This document shows, one piece after another, positions 38,530 through 48,732 of a DNA stretch of 64,000 nucleotides; position 1 is the stretch's first letter, and each line of letters begins with the position of its first letter. Source of the DNA: Parvibaculum sp045863935 (GTDB taxonomy: Bacteria; Pseudomonadota; Alphaproteobacteria; Parvibaculales; Parvibaculaceae); the NCBI RefSeq assembly GCF_045863935.1, contig NZ_BTVP01000012.1, positions 1 to 64,000 on the forward strand. The letters are read 5' to 3'. The notes below the pieces were generated by a model. The model did not search any database. It was not told the DNA's origin and saw only the letters and a list, made by a program, of their open reading frames with translations. Made by a program: the position numbers and the translations under genes.

Positions 38530-39396
38530 ATGGACTTTGCCCGAATGAGTGAGGCCAGGTTGCCCATCCGCCGTCATCCCGCCGTTTCCTTCCGCGCCCT
38601 TGTTGCGGGCGTCTTCGTCCTCGCCGCCGCCGGTCTGGCCGGCTGTTCGTCCGACGACGAGCTCCCTTACGAGGAGCGGGCGGTCGAGCAGATCTACAAC
38701 AAGGCGATGGACCACATGGAGGCCAAGGAATACATCCCGGCCACCAAGGAATTCGACGAGGTCGAGCGGCAGCACCCCTATTCGGAGTGGGCGCGCCGGT
38801 CCATGCTGATGGGCGCCTATGCGAACTACAAGGTCAACCAGTACGACGAGGCGATCCTCAGCGCGCAGCGTTTCATTTCGCTGCATCCGAGCAACAGGGA
38901 CGTGCCCTACGCCTACTACCTGATCGGGCTGAGCTATTACGAACGCATTTCGGATGTCGGCCGCGACCAGAAGATGACGGAGAACGCGCTCAACTCATTC
39001 TACGAACTGACGCGGCGTTTCCCGGCCAGCGAGTATGCGCGCGACGCCAAGCTCAAGATCGATCTCACACTCGATCACCTGGCGGGCAAGGAAATGGAAA
39101 TTGGCCGCTACTACCTCAATCGGAGCGACTACATCGCCGCGATCAACCGTTTCCGCGTCGTGATCGAGAAGTATCAGACGACCACGCATACGCCGGAAGC
39201 GCTGGAGCGGCTGACGGAGGCCTATCTCTCGCTCGGCATCAAGACCGAAGCGCAGACGGCGGCGGCGATCCTCGGCTACAATTTCCCCGGCAGCGACTGG
39301 TACGAAGACAGCTATGCGCTGCTGGCCGAACAGGGGCTCGAGCCACAGGAGAACAAGGACTCCTGGATCAGCCGTGCCTGGAACTCCGTTTTCTGA
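38530..39396 (+). CDS. bamD: Outer-membrane assembly lipoprotein BamD
   Basis: 288 residues. Signal with lipobox LAGC (Cys at about residue 38) marks a lipoprotein. TPR repeats follow (YNKAMDHMEAKEYIPATKEFDEVERQHPYSEWARRSMLMGAYANYK and FISLHPSNRDVPYAYYLIGLSYY), ending GLEPQENKDSWISRAWNS. BamD is an essential part of the Bam complex that inserts beta-barrel proteins. A second ATG at 38545 is a possible start, since neither has a strong ribosome site. recN starts 31 bases downstream. Confidence 0.93.
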   Translation: MDFARMSEARLPIRRHPAVSFRALVAGVFVLAAAGLAGCSSDDELPYEERAVEQIYNKAMDHMEAKEYIPATKEFDEVERQHPYSEWARRSMLMGAYANYKVNQYDEAILSAQRFISLHPSNRDVPYAYYLIGLSYYERISDVGRDQKMTENALNSFYELTRRFPASEYARDAKLKIDLTLDHLAGKEMEIGRYYLNRSDYIAAINRFRVVIEKYQTTTHTPEALERLTEAYLSLGIKTEAQTAAAILGYNFPGSDWYEDSYALLAEQGLEPQENKDSWISRAWNSVF

Positions 39397-39427
39397 TCTC
39401 TCGGGTTTTCCTTAGAAGGCGTGTTTC

Positions 39428-41110
39428 ATGCTCGCCGCGCTGTCGATCCGCGACATCGTCCTCATAGACCGGCTTGAGCTTTCGCTCGACAAGGGCCTGT
39501 GCACGCTGACCGGCGAGACCGGTGCCGGCAAATCGATCCTTCTCGACTCGCTCGGCCTTGCGATCGGCGCGCGCGCCGATGCCGGGCTCGTGCGCCAGGG
39601 GGCGGAACAGGGCAGCGTCACCGCCGTGTTCGATCTTCCCGCCGATCATCCCGCCCGCGCCCTTCTGGAAGAGAACGGCATCGACACCGATGGCGACCTC
39701 ATTCTCCGCCGCGTGCAGACGCGGGACGGGCGCTCGCGCGCCTTCGTGAACGACCAGCCGGTGAGCGTCGGTCTGCTGCGCCAGCTCGGCGACATGCTGG
39801 TCGAGATTCACGGTCAGCATGACGAGCGCGGGCTTCTGGACGCGTCGGGCCACCGCGCGATCCTCGATGCCTTTGGCGGCCTTGAGCCGAAGTTGCGCGA
39901 GGTGCGCAAGCTCTGGGCGGCGGCGTCGGCCGCGCGCGAGGCGCTGGCGGGGCACGAGGCGGCGCTCGCAAAGGCCAAGGCCGAGCAGGACTACCTCACT
40001 CATGTCGTCGGCGAACTCGACGAGCTCGCGCCCGAACCAGGTGAGGAAACGACGCTCGCCGAAGAGCGCACGCTGATGATGCATTCGGAAAAGATCGCCG
40101 CCGATCTCGCCGAGGCGGAAGAGGCGCTTTCGGGCGATGGCGGGCTCGATGCGCGGCTCAACATCGCGTTGCGCCGCATGGCGCGCGTGGCGGAGCAGGC
40201 GGGCGGGCGGCTCGACGGGGCGATCGCGGCGCTGGAGCGGACGCTCAACGAAGCGGCGGAGGCGCGCGACCAGGTGGCGCAGGCGCTCCGCGCAATGGAG
40301 TTCGATCCCGCGCGGCTCGAGCATGTGGAGACGCGGCTCTTTGCGCTCCGTGCCGCCGCGCGCAAACACAATGTGCAGGTGGACAGCCTTGCCGCGCTCG
40401 CCGAGACGCTGCGCGGACAGCTTGCCGAGATCGAGGGCGGCGAGACGAAGCTCCGCGAACTCCGTCAGGCGGCGGAGCAGGCATCCGCCGCTTACAAATC
40501 CGCGGCGCAGGCCTTGTCGGAGGCGCGCGCAAAAGCGGCGGCGAAGCTCGACAAGGAAGTGATGAAGGAACTGAAGCCGCTGAAACTCGACAAGGCGAGC
40601 TTCAGGACGCAGATCGACGTGCTCGCCGAAGGCGGACCGGACGGCCTCGACCGCGTGTCCTTTCTCGTTTCGACCAATCCCGGCGCTCCTTTCGGTGCGC
40701 TCATCAAGATCGCGTCGGGCGGCGAGCTTTCGCGCTTCGTGCTGGCACTCAAGGTCGCGCTCGCCTCGCGGGGCAGCGCGCCGACGCTCATCTTCGACGA
40801 GGTGGATGCGGGCGTCGGCGGCGCGGTGGCGGAAGCCGTCGGCCTTCGCCTCGCGGAACTTTCGCGCGAGGTGCAGGTTCTCGTCGTGACGCATTCGCCG
40901 CAGGTCGCCGCGCGGGCACGGCACCATTTCCGCATTTCGAAGAACGAGGCCGGCGAGACCAAGGCGAAGAAGGATGCGCGGCTTGCGACACGCGTCGAGA
41001 CGCTCGATGCCGATGCGCGGCGCGAGGAGATCGCGCGCATGCTCGCGGGCGCGACCGTGACCGACGAGGCGCGCGCCGCCGCCGACCGGCTGATCGGAGG
41101 ACATCCTTGA
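39428..41110 (+). CDS. recN: DNA repair ATPase RecN
   Basis: 560 residues. SMC-like: Walker A GETGAGKS at 29-36, long helical coiled-coil arms in the middle (about 160-360), and the C-terminal signature and Walker B region IKIASGGELSRFVLALKVAL followed by LIFDEVDAGVGGAVAEAVG. It acts in double-strand-break repair with RecA. AGAAGG lies 8 bases upstream of the ATG. The stop overlaps the TTG start of ligA (TTGA). Confidence 0.95.
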   Translation: MLAALSIRDIVLIDRLELSLDKGLCTLTGETGAGKSILLDSLGLAIGARADAGLVRQGAEQGSVTAVFDLPADHPARALLEENGIDTDGDLILRRVQTRDGRSRAFVNDQPVSVGLLRQLGDMLVEIHGQHDERGLLDASGHRAILDAFGGLEPKLREVRKLWAAASAAREALAGHEAALAKAKAEQDYLTHVVGELDELAPEPGEETTLAEERTLMMHSEKIAADLAEAEEALSGDGGLDARLNIALRRMARVAEQAGGRLDGAIAALERTLNEAAEARDQVAQALRAMEFDPARLEHVETRLFALRAAARKHNVQVDSLAALAETLRGQLAEIEGGETKLRELRQAAEQASAAYKSAAQALSEARAKAAAKLDKEVMKELKPLKLDKASFRTQIDVLAEGGPDGLDRVSFLVSTNPGAPFGALIKIASGGELSRFVLALKVALASRGSAPTLIFDEVDAGVGGAVAEAVGLRLAELSREVQVLVVTHSPQVAARARHHFRISKNEAGETKAKKDARLATRVETLDADARREEIARMLAGATVTDEARAAADRLIGGHP

Positions 41111-43263
41111 GTAAGGGCAGCGCAAAAAAGAAGAGCGAGGCGCGCGAAGGCGGCGAAGCGCTGGCGCGCAAGCCCGTCGATCACCTGACGATGGACGAGG
41201 CGGCGGAAGAGCTCGAACGGCTTGCGGGCGAGATCGCCGAACACGACAAGCTCTACTACCAGAAGGACGCGCCGCGCATTTCCGACGCGGATTATGACGC
41301 GCTGCGCAAGCGCAACGACGCTATCGAGGCGCGCTATCCCGAACTCGTGCGCGAGGACAGTCCGAGCCTGAAGGTGGGGGCTGAGCCTGCGGAAGGTTTC
41401 GGCAAGGTCGTGCATCGCGTGCCGATGCTTTCGCTCGGCAATGCCTTCGACGATGAGGATGTGACGGATTTCTGGAACCGCATCCGGCGTTTCCTGAACC
41501 TCAAGGAGAACGACGCGCTCGCTGTCACCGCCGAACCGAAGATCGACGGGCTTTCGGCGTCGCTGCGCTACGAGAAGGGCCGGTTCGTGCAGGGCGCGAC
41601 GCGCGGCGACGGGCGCGAGGGCGAGAATGTCACCGACAACATCGCCACCATCGCCGACGTCCCGAAGGTGCTCAAGGGAAAGAACATTCCCGACGTCGTG
41701 GAGGTGCGCGGCGAAGTCTATATGTCCCATGAGGACTTTGCGAAGCTGAACGAGCGTCAGCGCGAGGCGGGCAAGCCCGTCTTCGCCAATCCGCGCAACG
41801 CGGCGGCGGGTTCGCTTCGCCAGCTCGATCCCAAGGTGACCGCGTCGCGGCCACTGCGCTTCTTCGCCTATGCGTGGGGCGAGATGTCGGACATGCCCGC
41901 CGATACGCAGAAGGGCATGGTCGAGGCATTCGAGGGCTGGGGCTTCACCGTGAACCCGCTCTTCAATCGCTGCGACAGCATCGAGGCGCTGATCGCTTTC
42001 TATCACGATGTCGAGGAGCGCCGCGCGTCGCTCGGCTACGACATCGACGGTGTCGTCTACAAGGTGGACCGGCTCGACTGGCAGCAGAGGCTCGGTTTCG
42101 TCTCGCGCTCGCCCCGTTGGGCCATCGCGCACAAATTCCCCGCCGAACAGGCGATGACGGTGCTCGAAAAGATCGAAATTCAGGTCGGGCGCACGGGTGC
42201 GATGACGCCGGTTGCGCGGCTCACGCCGGTCACCGTCGGCGGTGTCGTCGTATCGAATGCGACGCTCCACAATGCGGACGAGATCGAGCGGCTTGGCGTC
42301 CGTCCCGGCGACACGGTGGTCGTGCAGCGGGCAGGCGACGTCATCCCGCAGATCGTGCGCGTGGTCGAGGACCGTCCGCGTGGCAAGAAGAAATTCGAGT
42401 TCCCCGACACATGCCCCGAATGCGGCAGCCATGCGGTGCGCGAGATGAACCCGAAGACGGGCAAGCTCGATGCCGTGATGCGCTGTACCGGCGGCCTCGT
42501 CTGCCCGGCGCAGGCGGTGGAGCGGCTCCGGCATTTCGTCTCGCGCAATGCCTTCGACATCGAGGGGCTCGGCGAGAAGCAGATCGCCGCCTTTTATGAA
42601 GACGGACTGATCGCGAAGCCGGACGACATCTTCACGCTGGAAGAACGCGACAGCAAATCGCTCAAGAAGCTGAAGGACCGCGAGGGCTGGGGCGCGACCT
42701 CGGTGAAGAAGCTCTTCGACGCCATCGATCAGCGTCGCGAGGTCGAACTCGACCGTTTCATTTTCGGGCTCGGTATCCGCCATGTCGGCGAGACGAATGC
42801 GCGGCTGCTGGCGCGGAGCTATGGCACGCTCGAGAACTTTGTGGAGCAGATGCGCGCCGCCGCCGATCCGGAAAGTGAGGCGCGGGCCGAACTTCTCTCC
42901 ATCGACGGGGTGGGCGAGGTGCTGGCCGAAGCGCTCACCGATTTCTTCGCCGAGAAACACAATCGTGACGTGATCGAGGGCCTGAAGAAGGCGGGCGTGA
43001 AGGCCGTGCCGCTCGAAGCGCAGCAGACGGATTCCCCCATCGCCGGCAAAACCGTCGTCTTCACCGGCTCGCTCGAACGCATGACGCGCTCCGAGGCGAA
43101 GGCGCGAGCCGAACAGATGGGCGCGAAGGTTGCGGGCAGCGTGTCGGCGAAGACCGATCTCGTCGTCGCCGGTCCCGGCGCGGGTTCCAAGATCGCAAAG
43201 GCGCGCGAACTCGGCATCGAGGTCATCGACGAGGATGCGTGGATGGGAATGGCGGAGGGCTAG
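41107..43263 (+). CDS. ligA: NAD-dependent DNA ligase
   Basis: 718 residues from a TTG start in a TTGA overlap with recN; GGAGG lies 6 bases upstream, supporting the TTG. Domain Ia (YYQKDAPRISDADYDAL), adenylation lysine Lys145 in KIDG, DGREGENVT, the OB region, the zinc-finger cysteines (CPECGSHAVREMN and CTGGLVCPAQ), HhH motifs and a C-terminal BRCT domain (GKTVVFTGSLERMTRSEAKARAEQMGAKV). It seals nicks in replication and repair. It ends convergently with the aminopeptidase gene (4-base overlap). Confidence 0.96.
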   Translation: MSKGSAKKKSEAREGGEALARKPVDHLTMDEAAEELERLAGEIAEHDKLYYQKDAPRISDADYDALRKRNDAIEARYPELVREDSPSLKVGAEPAEGFGKVVHRVPMLSLGNAFDDEDVTDFWNRIRRFLNLKENDALAVTAEPKIDGLSASLRYEKGRFVQGATRGDGREGENVTDNIATIADVPKVLKGKNIPDVVEVRGEVYMSHEDFAKLNERQREAGKPVFANPRNAAAGSLRQLDPKVTASRPLRFFAYAWGEMSDMPADTQKGMVEAFEGWGFTVNPLFNRCDSIEALIAFYHDVEERRASLGYDIDGVVYKVDRLDWQQRLGFVSRSPRWAIAHKFPAEQAMTVLEKIEIQVGRTGAMTPVARLTPVTVGGVVVSNATLHNADEIERLGVRPGDTVVVQRAGDVIPQIVRVVEDRPRGKKKFEFPDTCPECGSHAVREMNPKTGKLDAVMRCTGGLVCPAQAVERLRHFVSRNAFDIEGLGEKQIAAFYEDGLIAKPDDIFTLEERDSKSLKKLKDREGWGATSVKKLFDAIDQRREVELDRFIFGLGIRHVGETNARLLARSYGTLENFVEQMRAAADPESEARAELLSIDGVGEVLAEALTDFFAEKHNRDVIEGLKKAGVKAVPLEAQQTDSPIAGKTVVFTGSLERMTRSEAKARAEQMGAKVAGSVSAKTDLVVAGPGAGSKIAKARELGIEVIDEDAWMGMAEG

Positions 43264-45074
43264 ATCGCCCTTGTCGCTTCCTCAAGCCAGGCGCGCGTTT
43301 CCGCATCGAGCCCCGGCGACAGCGCCGCGCGCACGCGGGCGTGATAGGCGTTGAGCCATTCCGCCTCTTCTTCCGTCAGCAGGCTTCTCTCGACCAGCGC
43401 CAGATCGATGGGGGCGAGCGTCAGCGTCTCGAAGCCCATCATCATGCGCTCGCCGCCCTCGACGGGGGCGGGCGGCGTTACCACGCAGAGATTTTCGATG
43501 CGGATGCCATAGGCGCCTGCCTTGTAGTAGCCGGGCTCGTTGGAAACGATCATGCCGGGCTTGAGCGGCTGATGGCCCATCTTCGAAATGCGCTGCGGCC
43601 CTTCATGCACGGAGAGATAGGAGCCGACGCCGTGGCCCGTGCCGTGGTCGTAGTCGAACCCCGCCTTCCACAGCGCCATGCGCGCGAAGGCGTCGAGCTG
43701 CGCGCCCGATGTGCCTTCCGGGAAGCGCGCGGTGGCGATGCCGATATGGCCCTTCAGCACGCGGGTGAAACGGTCGCGTTCTTCCTCGCCCGGCGTTCCG
43801 ATGGCGATGGTGCGCGTCACATCCGTTGTGCCGTCCACATATTGCGCGCCGGAATCGACGAGAAAGAGTTCGCCCCGCCTGAGCGGCATGTTGGTCGCGG
43901 TCGTCACCCGGTAATGCACGATGGCGCCGTTCGCGCCCGCGCCCGAGATCGTGTCGAAGCTCACATCCTTCAACTCGCCCGTTTCGGCGCGGAAGGCTTC
44001 GAGGCGTTTTGCCGCGTCGATTTCGGTCACGCCGCCGCCCGGTGCTTCCGTCGCCACCCAGCGCAGGAACCTCGTCAGCGCCCGCCCGTCGCGCAGATGC
44101 GCCGCGCGGGTGCCCGCCACTTCCGCCTCGTTCTTGATCGCCTTCGGCAGTTCGCAAGGGTCTTGCCCGCGCTTCACTTCCGCGCCGGCAGCGGCGAGCC
44201 GCGCCTCGATCCAGGAAGCGCAGGTCGCGGGATCGACCAGCACCGTCTTCTTCGCTCGCCCGAGCGCATCCAGCGCGCCGCCCAGCGCATCGCGCGGATG
44301 CACGGTCACGATGTTGCCGAGATGGGCGCGCGCCGCGTCGTCCAGTTTCCGCTCGTCGATGAAAAGGTCGGCATGGCCGTCTTCATGCAACAGCGCGAAG
44401 GAGAGCGGCAGCGGCGTGTGCGGCACGTCGCTCCCTCGAATATTGAACACCCAGGCAATCGAATCCGGCATGGTCAGCACGGCCGTGTCCGCATCGCCCG
44501 ACATGAGGTCGCCGGCAAGGCGCCTGATCTTGTCGGCGGCGGGTTCGCCCGCATACTCGATGGCGTGGGGGTGAACCTTCGCCACTGGCGGTTCCGGCTG
44601 GTCCTCCCACACGGCGTCGAGCGGGTTCGTGTCGACCGGCACCAGCGTGCCGCCCGCCTTTTCCGCCGCCTTGCGGAGCCGCGCCACCGCGTCGATCGTG
44701 TGCAGCCAGGGGTCGTAGGCGAGCTTCGCGCCCTTGGGCAGGTTTTCCTCGATCCAGCGCGCGGGCGGCTCGTCCATCAGGTGCTTCGCCTCGAAGGTAT
44801 CGAGGTCGACCTGGGTGCGCACCTGCAACGTGTAGCGTCCGTCGACGAAGATCGCGGCCTTGTCCTTCAGCACGACGGCCATGCCGGCCGAGCCGTTGAA
44901 GCCCGTCAGCCAGCGCAGGCGTTCGGCATGGGGCGGCACATATTCGCCCTGGTGCTCGTCCGCGCGGGGGATGAGGAAACCGTCGAGCCCGCGGCGGCCG
45001 AGCTCCTCGCGGAGCATCGCGGCACGGGTCTTTCCGAGCGCCGGGTTGGCGCTGTCTTCATAGGTCTGGAACAT
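43260..45074 (-). CDS. Xaa-Pro aminopeptidase (M24B family)
   Basis: 604 residues, the long eukaryote-like form of aminopeptidase P with two creatinase-type N-terminal domains before the catalytic pita-bread domain. Metal and substrate motifs: LFLVDSGAQYVDGTTDVTRT with both Asp ligands, FDYDHGTGHGVGSYLSVHEGPQ with the His, and SNEPGYYKAGAYGIRIENL. It removes N-terminal residues before proline. Located upstream of ligA on the opposite strand and 39 bases after prmA, so probably co-transcribed with prmA. Confidence 0.93.
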   Translation of the reverse strand: MFQTYEDSANPALGKTRAAMLREELGRRGLDGFLIPRADEHQGEYVPPHAERLRWLTGFNGSAGMAVVLKDKAAIFVDGRYTLQVRTQVDLDTFEAKHLMDEPPARWIEENLPKGAKLAYDPWLHTIDAVARLRKAAEKAGGTLVPVDTNPLDAVWEDQPEPPVAKVHPHAIEYAGEPAADKIRRLAGDLMSGDADTAVLTMPDSIAWVFNIRGSDVPHTPLPLSFALLHEDGHADLFIDERKLDDAARAHLGNIVTVHPRDALGGALDALGRAKKTVLVDPATCASWIEARLAAAGAEVKRGQDPCELPKAIKNEAEVAGTRAAHLRDGRALTRFLRWVATEAPGGGVTEIDAAKRLEAFRAETGELKDVSFDTISGAGANGAIVHYRVTTATNMPLRRGELFLVDSGAQYVDGTTDVTRTIAIGTPGEEERDRFTRVLKGHIGIATARFPEGTSGAQLDAFARMALWKAGFDYDHGTGHGVGSYLSVHEGPQRISKMGHQPLKPGMIVSNEPGYYKAGAYGIRIENLCVVTPPAPVEGGERMMMGFETLTLAPIDLALVERSLLTEEEAEWLNAYHARVRAALSPGLDAETRAWLEEATRAI

Positions 45075-45113
45075 GGCTAGAATGTAAGTGGCGGCCGGGG
45101 CGGGGGCAATGGG

Positions 45114-46046
45114 CTAGCCTTCCATCCGGAGCGTCACCCAGTCGCCCTTCGGTTTCCGCGAAACGAGCTTCAGCCCCTGCAGGGCCATGGCGCTGCGCAC
45201 CATCGCCTCCTGCGTCCGCAGCGTGCCGGACAGGATCAGCGTGCCGCCGGACCTCAGATTGGCCCGGAAGGACGGTGCGAGCGAAACGAGCGGGCGGGCC
45301 AGGATGTTTGCGACGATGAGGTCGTAGGGCGCGCGGGCGCGAAGCGCCTGATGGCCGAAGCCCTTCGCGGTCACGGCGCTGACGAAGGGCGCGACGCCGT
45401 TCGCCCGCGCATTCGCCCGCGTCACCTTCACGGCCACGGGGTCGATATCGGAGGCGAGCACGTTCACCCGCGCGAGCTTCGCGATGGCGATGGCGAGAAC
45501 GCCCGTCCCCGTGCCAATGTCGAGCGCGTTCAGGGGCACGCCCGGCTTCACCAGTTCGGAAATATATTCGAGGCATCCCGCCGTCGTTTCGTGGTGGCCT
45601 GTGCCGAAGGCCTGTCCCGCATCGACGAGAAGGGGGATCGCGCCCGCGGGCCGTTTCTCCGCGTCATGGCTGCCATGAACGAAGAAGCGCCCGGCGCGCA
45701 CGGGGTCGAGCCCTTCGAGCGAGCGCGTCACCCAGTCCTCGTCGGGAACGGGCTCGATCCGGAAGCCTTCCGCCGTCGCACCGGTCTCCTGTTCGACGCG
45801 AGTAATCAGCTCACGGAGCGTTTCTTCTTCCGGCGCCTCGGCATAGAGCGCCTCGATCCGCCAGTCCCCATGCGCTTCCACCTCGTTCCATTCGGAAGCC
45901 GTCTGCACGAGCGGCGACGTGCCGGGCTCGGCTTCCGTCATCGAGACGGCGAGAACTTCCGGCCAGATCGCCGCTTCCAGCGCATCGGAGAAGGTCTCCG
46001 CCGCTTCATGGGGCACGGCGAAGGAAAGTTTCCAGAGGGAGGTCAA
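45114..46046 (-). CDS. prmA: Ribosomal protein L11 methyltransferase
   Basis: 310 residues. A short N-terminal L11-recognition domain precedes the SAM domain: QAFGTGHHETTAGCLEYI, ALDIGTGTGVLAIAIAKLARV (motif I), SDIDPVAVKVTRANARANG, then VANILARPLVSLAPSF and the post-motif LILSGTLRTQEAMV. It trimethylates L11. It lies between the helicase gene and the aminopeptidase gene, all on the minus strand; a palindromic element (46073-46163) is inserted upstream of its ATG. Confidence 0.93.
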   Translation of the reverse strand: MTSLWKLSFAVPHEAAETFSDALEAAIWPEVLAVSMTEAEPGTSPLVQTASEWNEVEAHGDWRIEALYAEAPEEETLRELITRVEQETGATAEGFRIEPVPDEDWVTRSLEGLDPVRAGRFFVHGSHDAEKRPAGAIPLLVDAGQAFGTGHHETTAGCLEYISELVKPGVPLNALDIGTGTGVLAIAIAKLARVNVLASDIDPVAVKVTRANARANGVAPFVSAVTAKGFGHQALRARAPYDLIVANILARPLVSLAPSFRANLRSGGTLILSGTLRTQEAMVRSAMALQGLKLVSRKPKGDWVTLRMEG

Positions 46047-46072
46047 TTTACTGCACCCCTCAAAACATATGT

Positions 46073-46163
46073 GTCACCCCGGCGAAAGCCGGGGTCCATG
46101 GGCCTGTCATCGCGTTCCGCGTTTGCCGGAACGCACATGGATCCCGGCTTTCGCCGGGATGAC
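46073..46163. repeat. Palindromic intergenic element, copy 1
   Basis: Arms of about 29 bases at the two ends form an inverted repeat. Each arm is itself a hairpin (CCCCGGC-GAAA-GCCGGGG on the left; CCCGGC-TTTC-GCCGGG on the right), and the centre has GCGTTCCG/CGGAACGC, giving a cloverleaf-like fold. It fills most of the gap between the helicase and prmA. It resembles the GTCATCCCGGCGAAAGCCGGG-type repeats common in alphaproteobacteria; mobility is not shown. Confidence 0.8.
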
Positions 46164-46194
46164 AATATTGGGTGTAGGGAAGGCGCACTCACGC

Positions 46195-48537
46195 TCACGC
46201 CCGCTCCAGGAAACTGTCGATCACCTTCTTTCGCCCTGCCTTGTCGAAATCGACGGTAAGCTTGTTGCCGTCGATCTCGGCCACATGGCCATAGCCGAAT
46301 TTCTGGTGGAAGACGCGTTCGCCCGCGCCGTAGCTCGCGGCGGAGGGATCGGATGTCGCAACGAGTTCCGCATGCGCTTCATAGGCGGGCGGCCTGGTGC
46401 GCATCTCCGAATTCGCCTGCGCGCGGCGCCAGCCGGGACTCGAATAGTTGCTGCCGCGCGCGAAGTCCTGCGCGAAGCGGCTCTGGTTGTAGTTCTGGTA
46501 GCTCGCGCCCGCCATCGCGTTTTCCGTTACCTCGACATGGATTTTCGGCAGCTCGTCCACGAAGCGCGACGGGATCGAGCTCTGCCACAGCGCATGGATG
46601 CGGCGGTTCGCGGCAAAGGAGATATAGGCGCGCTGCTTCGCCCGCGTGATGCCGACATAGGCGAGGCGGCGTTCCTCTTCGAGGCCGGCAAGGCCGTTCT
46701 CGTCCAGCGAGCGCTGATGCGGGAACAGGCCTTCCTCCCAGCCGGGCAGGAACACCGTGTCGAATTCGAGCCCCTTGGCGCTGTGCAGCGTCATCAGGTT
46801 GATCTTGTCGGCGGTTTCGTTCTGCTCGAACTCCATCACCAGCGAGATATGTTCCAGATAGCCTGCCAGATCGTCATGGCTCTCCATGGAGCGCACGAGT
46901 TCCTTCAGGTTCTCGAGCTTGCCGGGCGCGTCCGCCGACTTGTCGTTCTGCCACATCTCCGTGTAACCGGATTCATCCAGAATGATTTCGGCCAGTTCGG
47001 TGTGCGGAAGCCCGCCGACCAGCGAGCGCCAGCGCTCGACCATTTCCACGAAGTTGGCTACAGCGCGTCTCGCCGCAGGCTTCAGTTCTTCCGTCCCGAT
47101 CAGCGTTCTCGCCGCGCGATAGGGCGATACACCCTGCAGGCGCGCCGTTTCCATGATCGTCTGCAGCGCGACCTTGCCGATGCCGCGCGCCGGCCGGTTC
47201 ACGATGCGCTCGAAGGCGAGCCCGTCGTCCGGCTGCGCGACGAGGCGGAGATAGGCGTTGGCGTCGCGGATTTCGGCGCGCTCATAGAAGCGCGGGCCGC
47301 CGACCACGCGGTAGGGAATCCCGAGATTGATGAAGCGGTCTTCGAATTCGCGCATCTGGAACGAGGCGCGGACAAGGATCGCCATGTCGCGCAGCAAATG
47401 CCCCTGCCGCTGCAACTGCTCCACCTCCTCGGCCACGGAGCGGGCTTCCTCCTCGCCGTCCCAGTAGGAGGCGATCTTGATCTTCTCGCCCTCGTTTCCT
47501 TCCGTCTCCGTCCAGAGCGTCTTGCCGAGGCGCTGTTCGTTCGCGGCGATCAGGCCCGAGGCCGCGCCGAGGATATTCGCCGTCGAGCGGTAGTTGCGTT
47601 CGAGGCGGATCACCTTCGCGCCGGGAAAGTCCTTTTCGAAGCGGAGAATGTTATCCACCTCCGCGCCGCGCCAGCCATAGATCGACTGGTCGTCGTCGCC
47701 GACGCAGCAGATGTTCCTGTGCTTCTGCGCCAGCAATCGCAGCCACAGATATTGCGCGACGTTGGTGTCCTGGTACTCGTCCACCAGCATGTATTTGAAG
47801 CGCTCCTGATATTCGGCGAGCACTTGCGGGTGGTTCTGGAAGATCGTCAGCACTTCGAGCAGCAGGTCGCCGAAGTCGGCTGCGTTCAGCACCTTCAATC
47901 GCGCCTGATAGGCGGCATAAAGCTCGCCGCCCTTGCCGTTCGCGAAGGCCTGCGCCTCGCCGGCGGGCACCTTGTCGGGGGCGAGGCCGCGGTTCTTCCA
48001 GCCGTCGATATAGGAAGCGAGTTGGCGCGCGGGCCAGCGCTTCTCATCGATCCCTTCGGCCTGGATGATCTGCTTCATCAGGCGCACCTGGTCGTCGGCG
48101 TCCAGAATGGTGAAGTCGGAGCGCAGCCCCGCAAGTTCCGCATGACGGCGCAGCATTTTCGCGCCGAGCGCATGGAAGGTGCCGAGCCATTGCATGCCTT
48201 CCACAGCGCCGCCGATGAGCCCGCCGATGCGTTCGCGCATTTCGCGCGCCGCCTTGTTGGTGAAGGTCACGGCGAGGATCTGTCCCGGCCAGGCGCGCTT
48301 CGTCGCCAGCAGATGGGCGAGCCGCGTCGTCAGCACGCGCGTCTTGCCCGTGCCCGCGCCCGCCAGCACCAGCACCGGCCCATCGAGACTTTCCACCGCC
48401 TCGCGCTGCTCGGCATTCAGCCCCTCGAGCCAGGGCGCGCGCATGGCTCCCATCGCGCGCTCGCTGGTCGTGAGCCCGCTCGACCGGGCAGTCGTTTCCT
48501 CGGGGATGCTCCCGAGATCGAAGGGATCACTCGTCAT
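46195..48537 (-). CDS. UvrD/PcrA-type ATP-dependent DNA helicase
   Basis: 780 residues from the ATG at 48537; a longer frame to 48621 lacks a ribosome site. Superfamily 1 motifs: LNAEQREAVES (Q motif), LAGAGTGKTRVLTTR (Walker A), VDEYQDTNVAQYLWLR, VGDDDQSIYGWRGAE, LERNYRS, LMTLHSAKGLEFDTVF and YVGITRAKQ. The C-terminal end has the PcrA/UvrD binding domain (GERVFHQKFGYGHVAEIDG). It acts in nucleotide-excision and mismatch repair. It heads a minus-strand run with prmA and the aminopeptidase. Confidence 0.94.
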   Translation of the reverse strand: MTSDPFDLGSIPEETTARSSGLTTSERAMGAMRAPWLEGLNAEQREAVESLDGPVLVLAGAGTGKTRVLTTRLAHLLATKRAWPGQILAVTFTNKAAREMRERIGGLIGGAVEGMQWLGTFHALGAKMLRRHAELAGLRSDFTILDADDQVRLMKQIIQAEGIDEKRWPARQLASYIDGWKNRGLAPDKVPAGEAQAFANGKGGELYAAYQARLKVLNAADFGDLLLEVLTIFQNHPQVLAEYQERFKYMLVDEYQDTNVAQYLWLRLLAQKHRNICCVGDDDQSIYGWRGAEVDNILRFEKDFPGAKVIRLERNYRSTANILGAASGLIAANEQRLGKTLWTETEGNEGEKIKIASYWDGEEEARSVAEEVEQLQRQGHLLRDMAILVRASFQMREFEDRFINLGIPYRVVGGPRFYERAEIRDANAYLRLVAQPDDGLAFERIVNRPARGIGKVALQTIMETARLQGVSPYRAARTLIGTEELKPAARRAVANFVEMVERWRSLVGGLPHTELAEIILDESGYTEMWQNDKSADAPGKLENLKELVRSMESHDDLAGYLEHISLVMEFEQNETADKINLMTLHSAKGLEFDTVFLPGWEEGLFPHQRSLDENGLAGLEEERRLAYVGITRAKQRAYISFAANRRIHALWQSSIPSRFVDELPKIHVEVTENAMAGASYQNYNQSRFAQDFARGSNYSSPGWRRAQANSEMRTRPPAYEAHAELVATSDPSAASYGAGERVFHQKFGYGHVAEIDGNKLTVDFDKAGRKKVIDSFLERA

Positions 48538-48732
48538 TATTGTCTTTCGGGCTCTTCCGGCTTGAAGGGCGGCGCCCGGAAATGGTCCGGCGGGCGAATC
48601 CGCGCTGCACCTTGCAAGCATAACATGGGGAGGCCTCGGCCCGCTTCCCGCGCCGCTTGAGCGCTGCTTGAGCGCGTGCTAAGGGTTCTAATCCTTAAGT
48701 CCTTGTAATTCCAGAAAAAAGAGGGGCGGGAC

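Noticed and set aside
48538..48621. N-terminal extension of the helicase
   Set aside because: The added residues have no helicase homology and no ribosome site; MTSDPFDLG fits the usual start.
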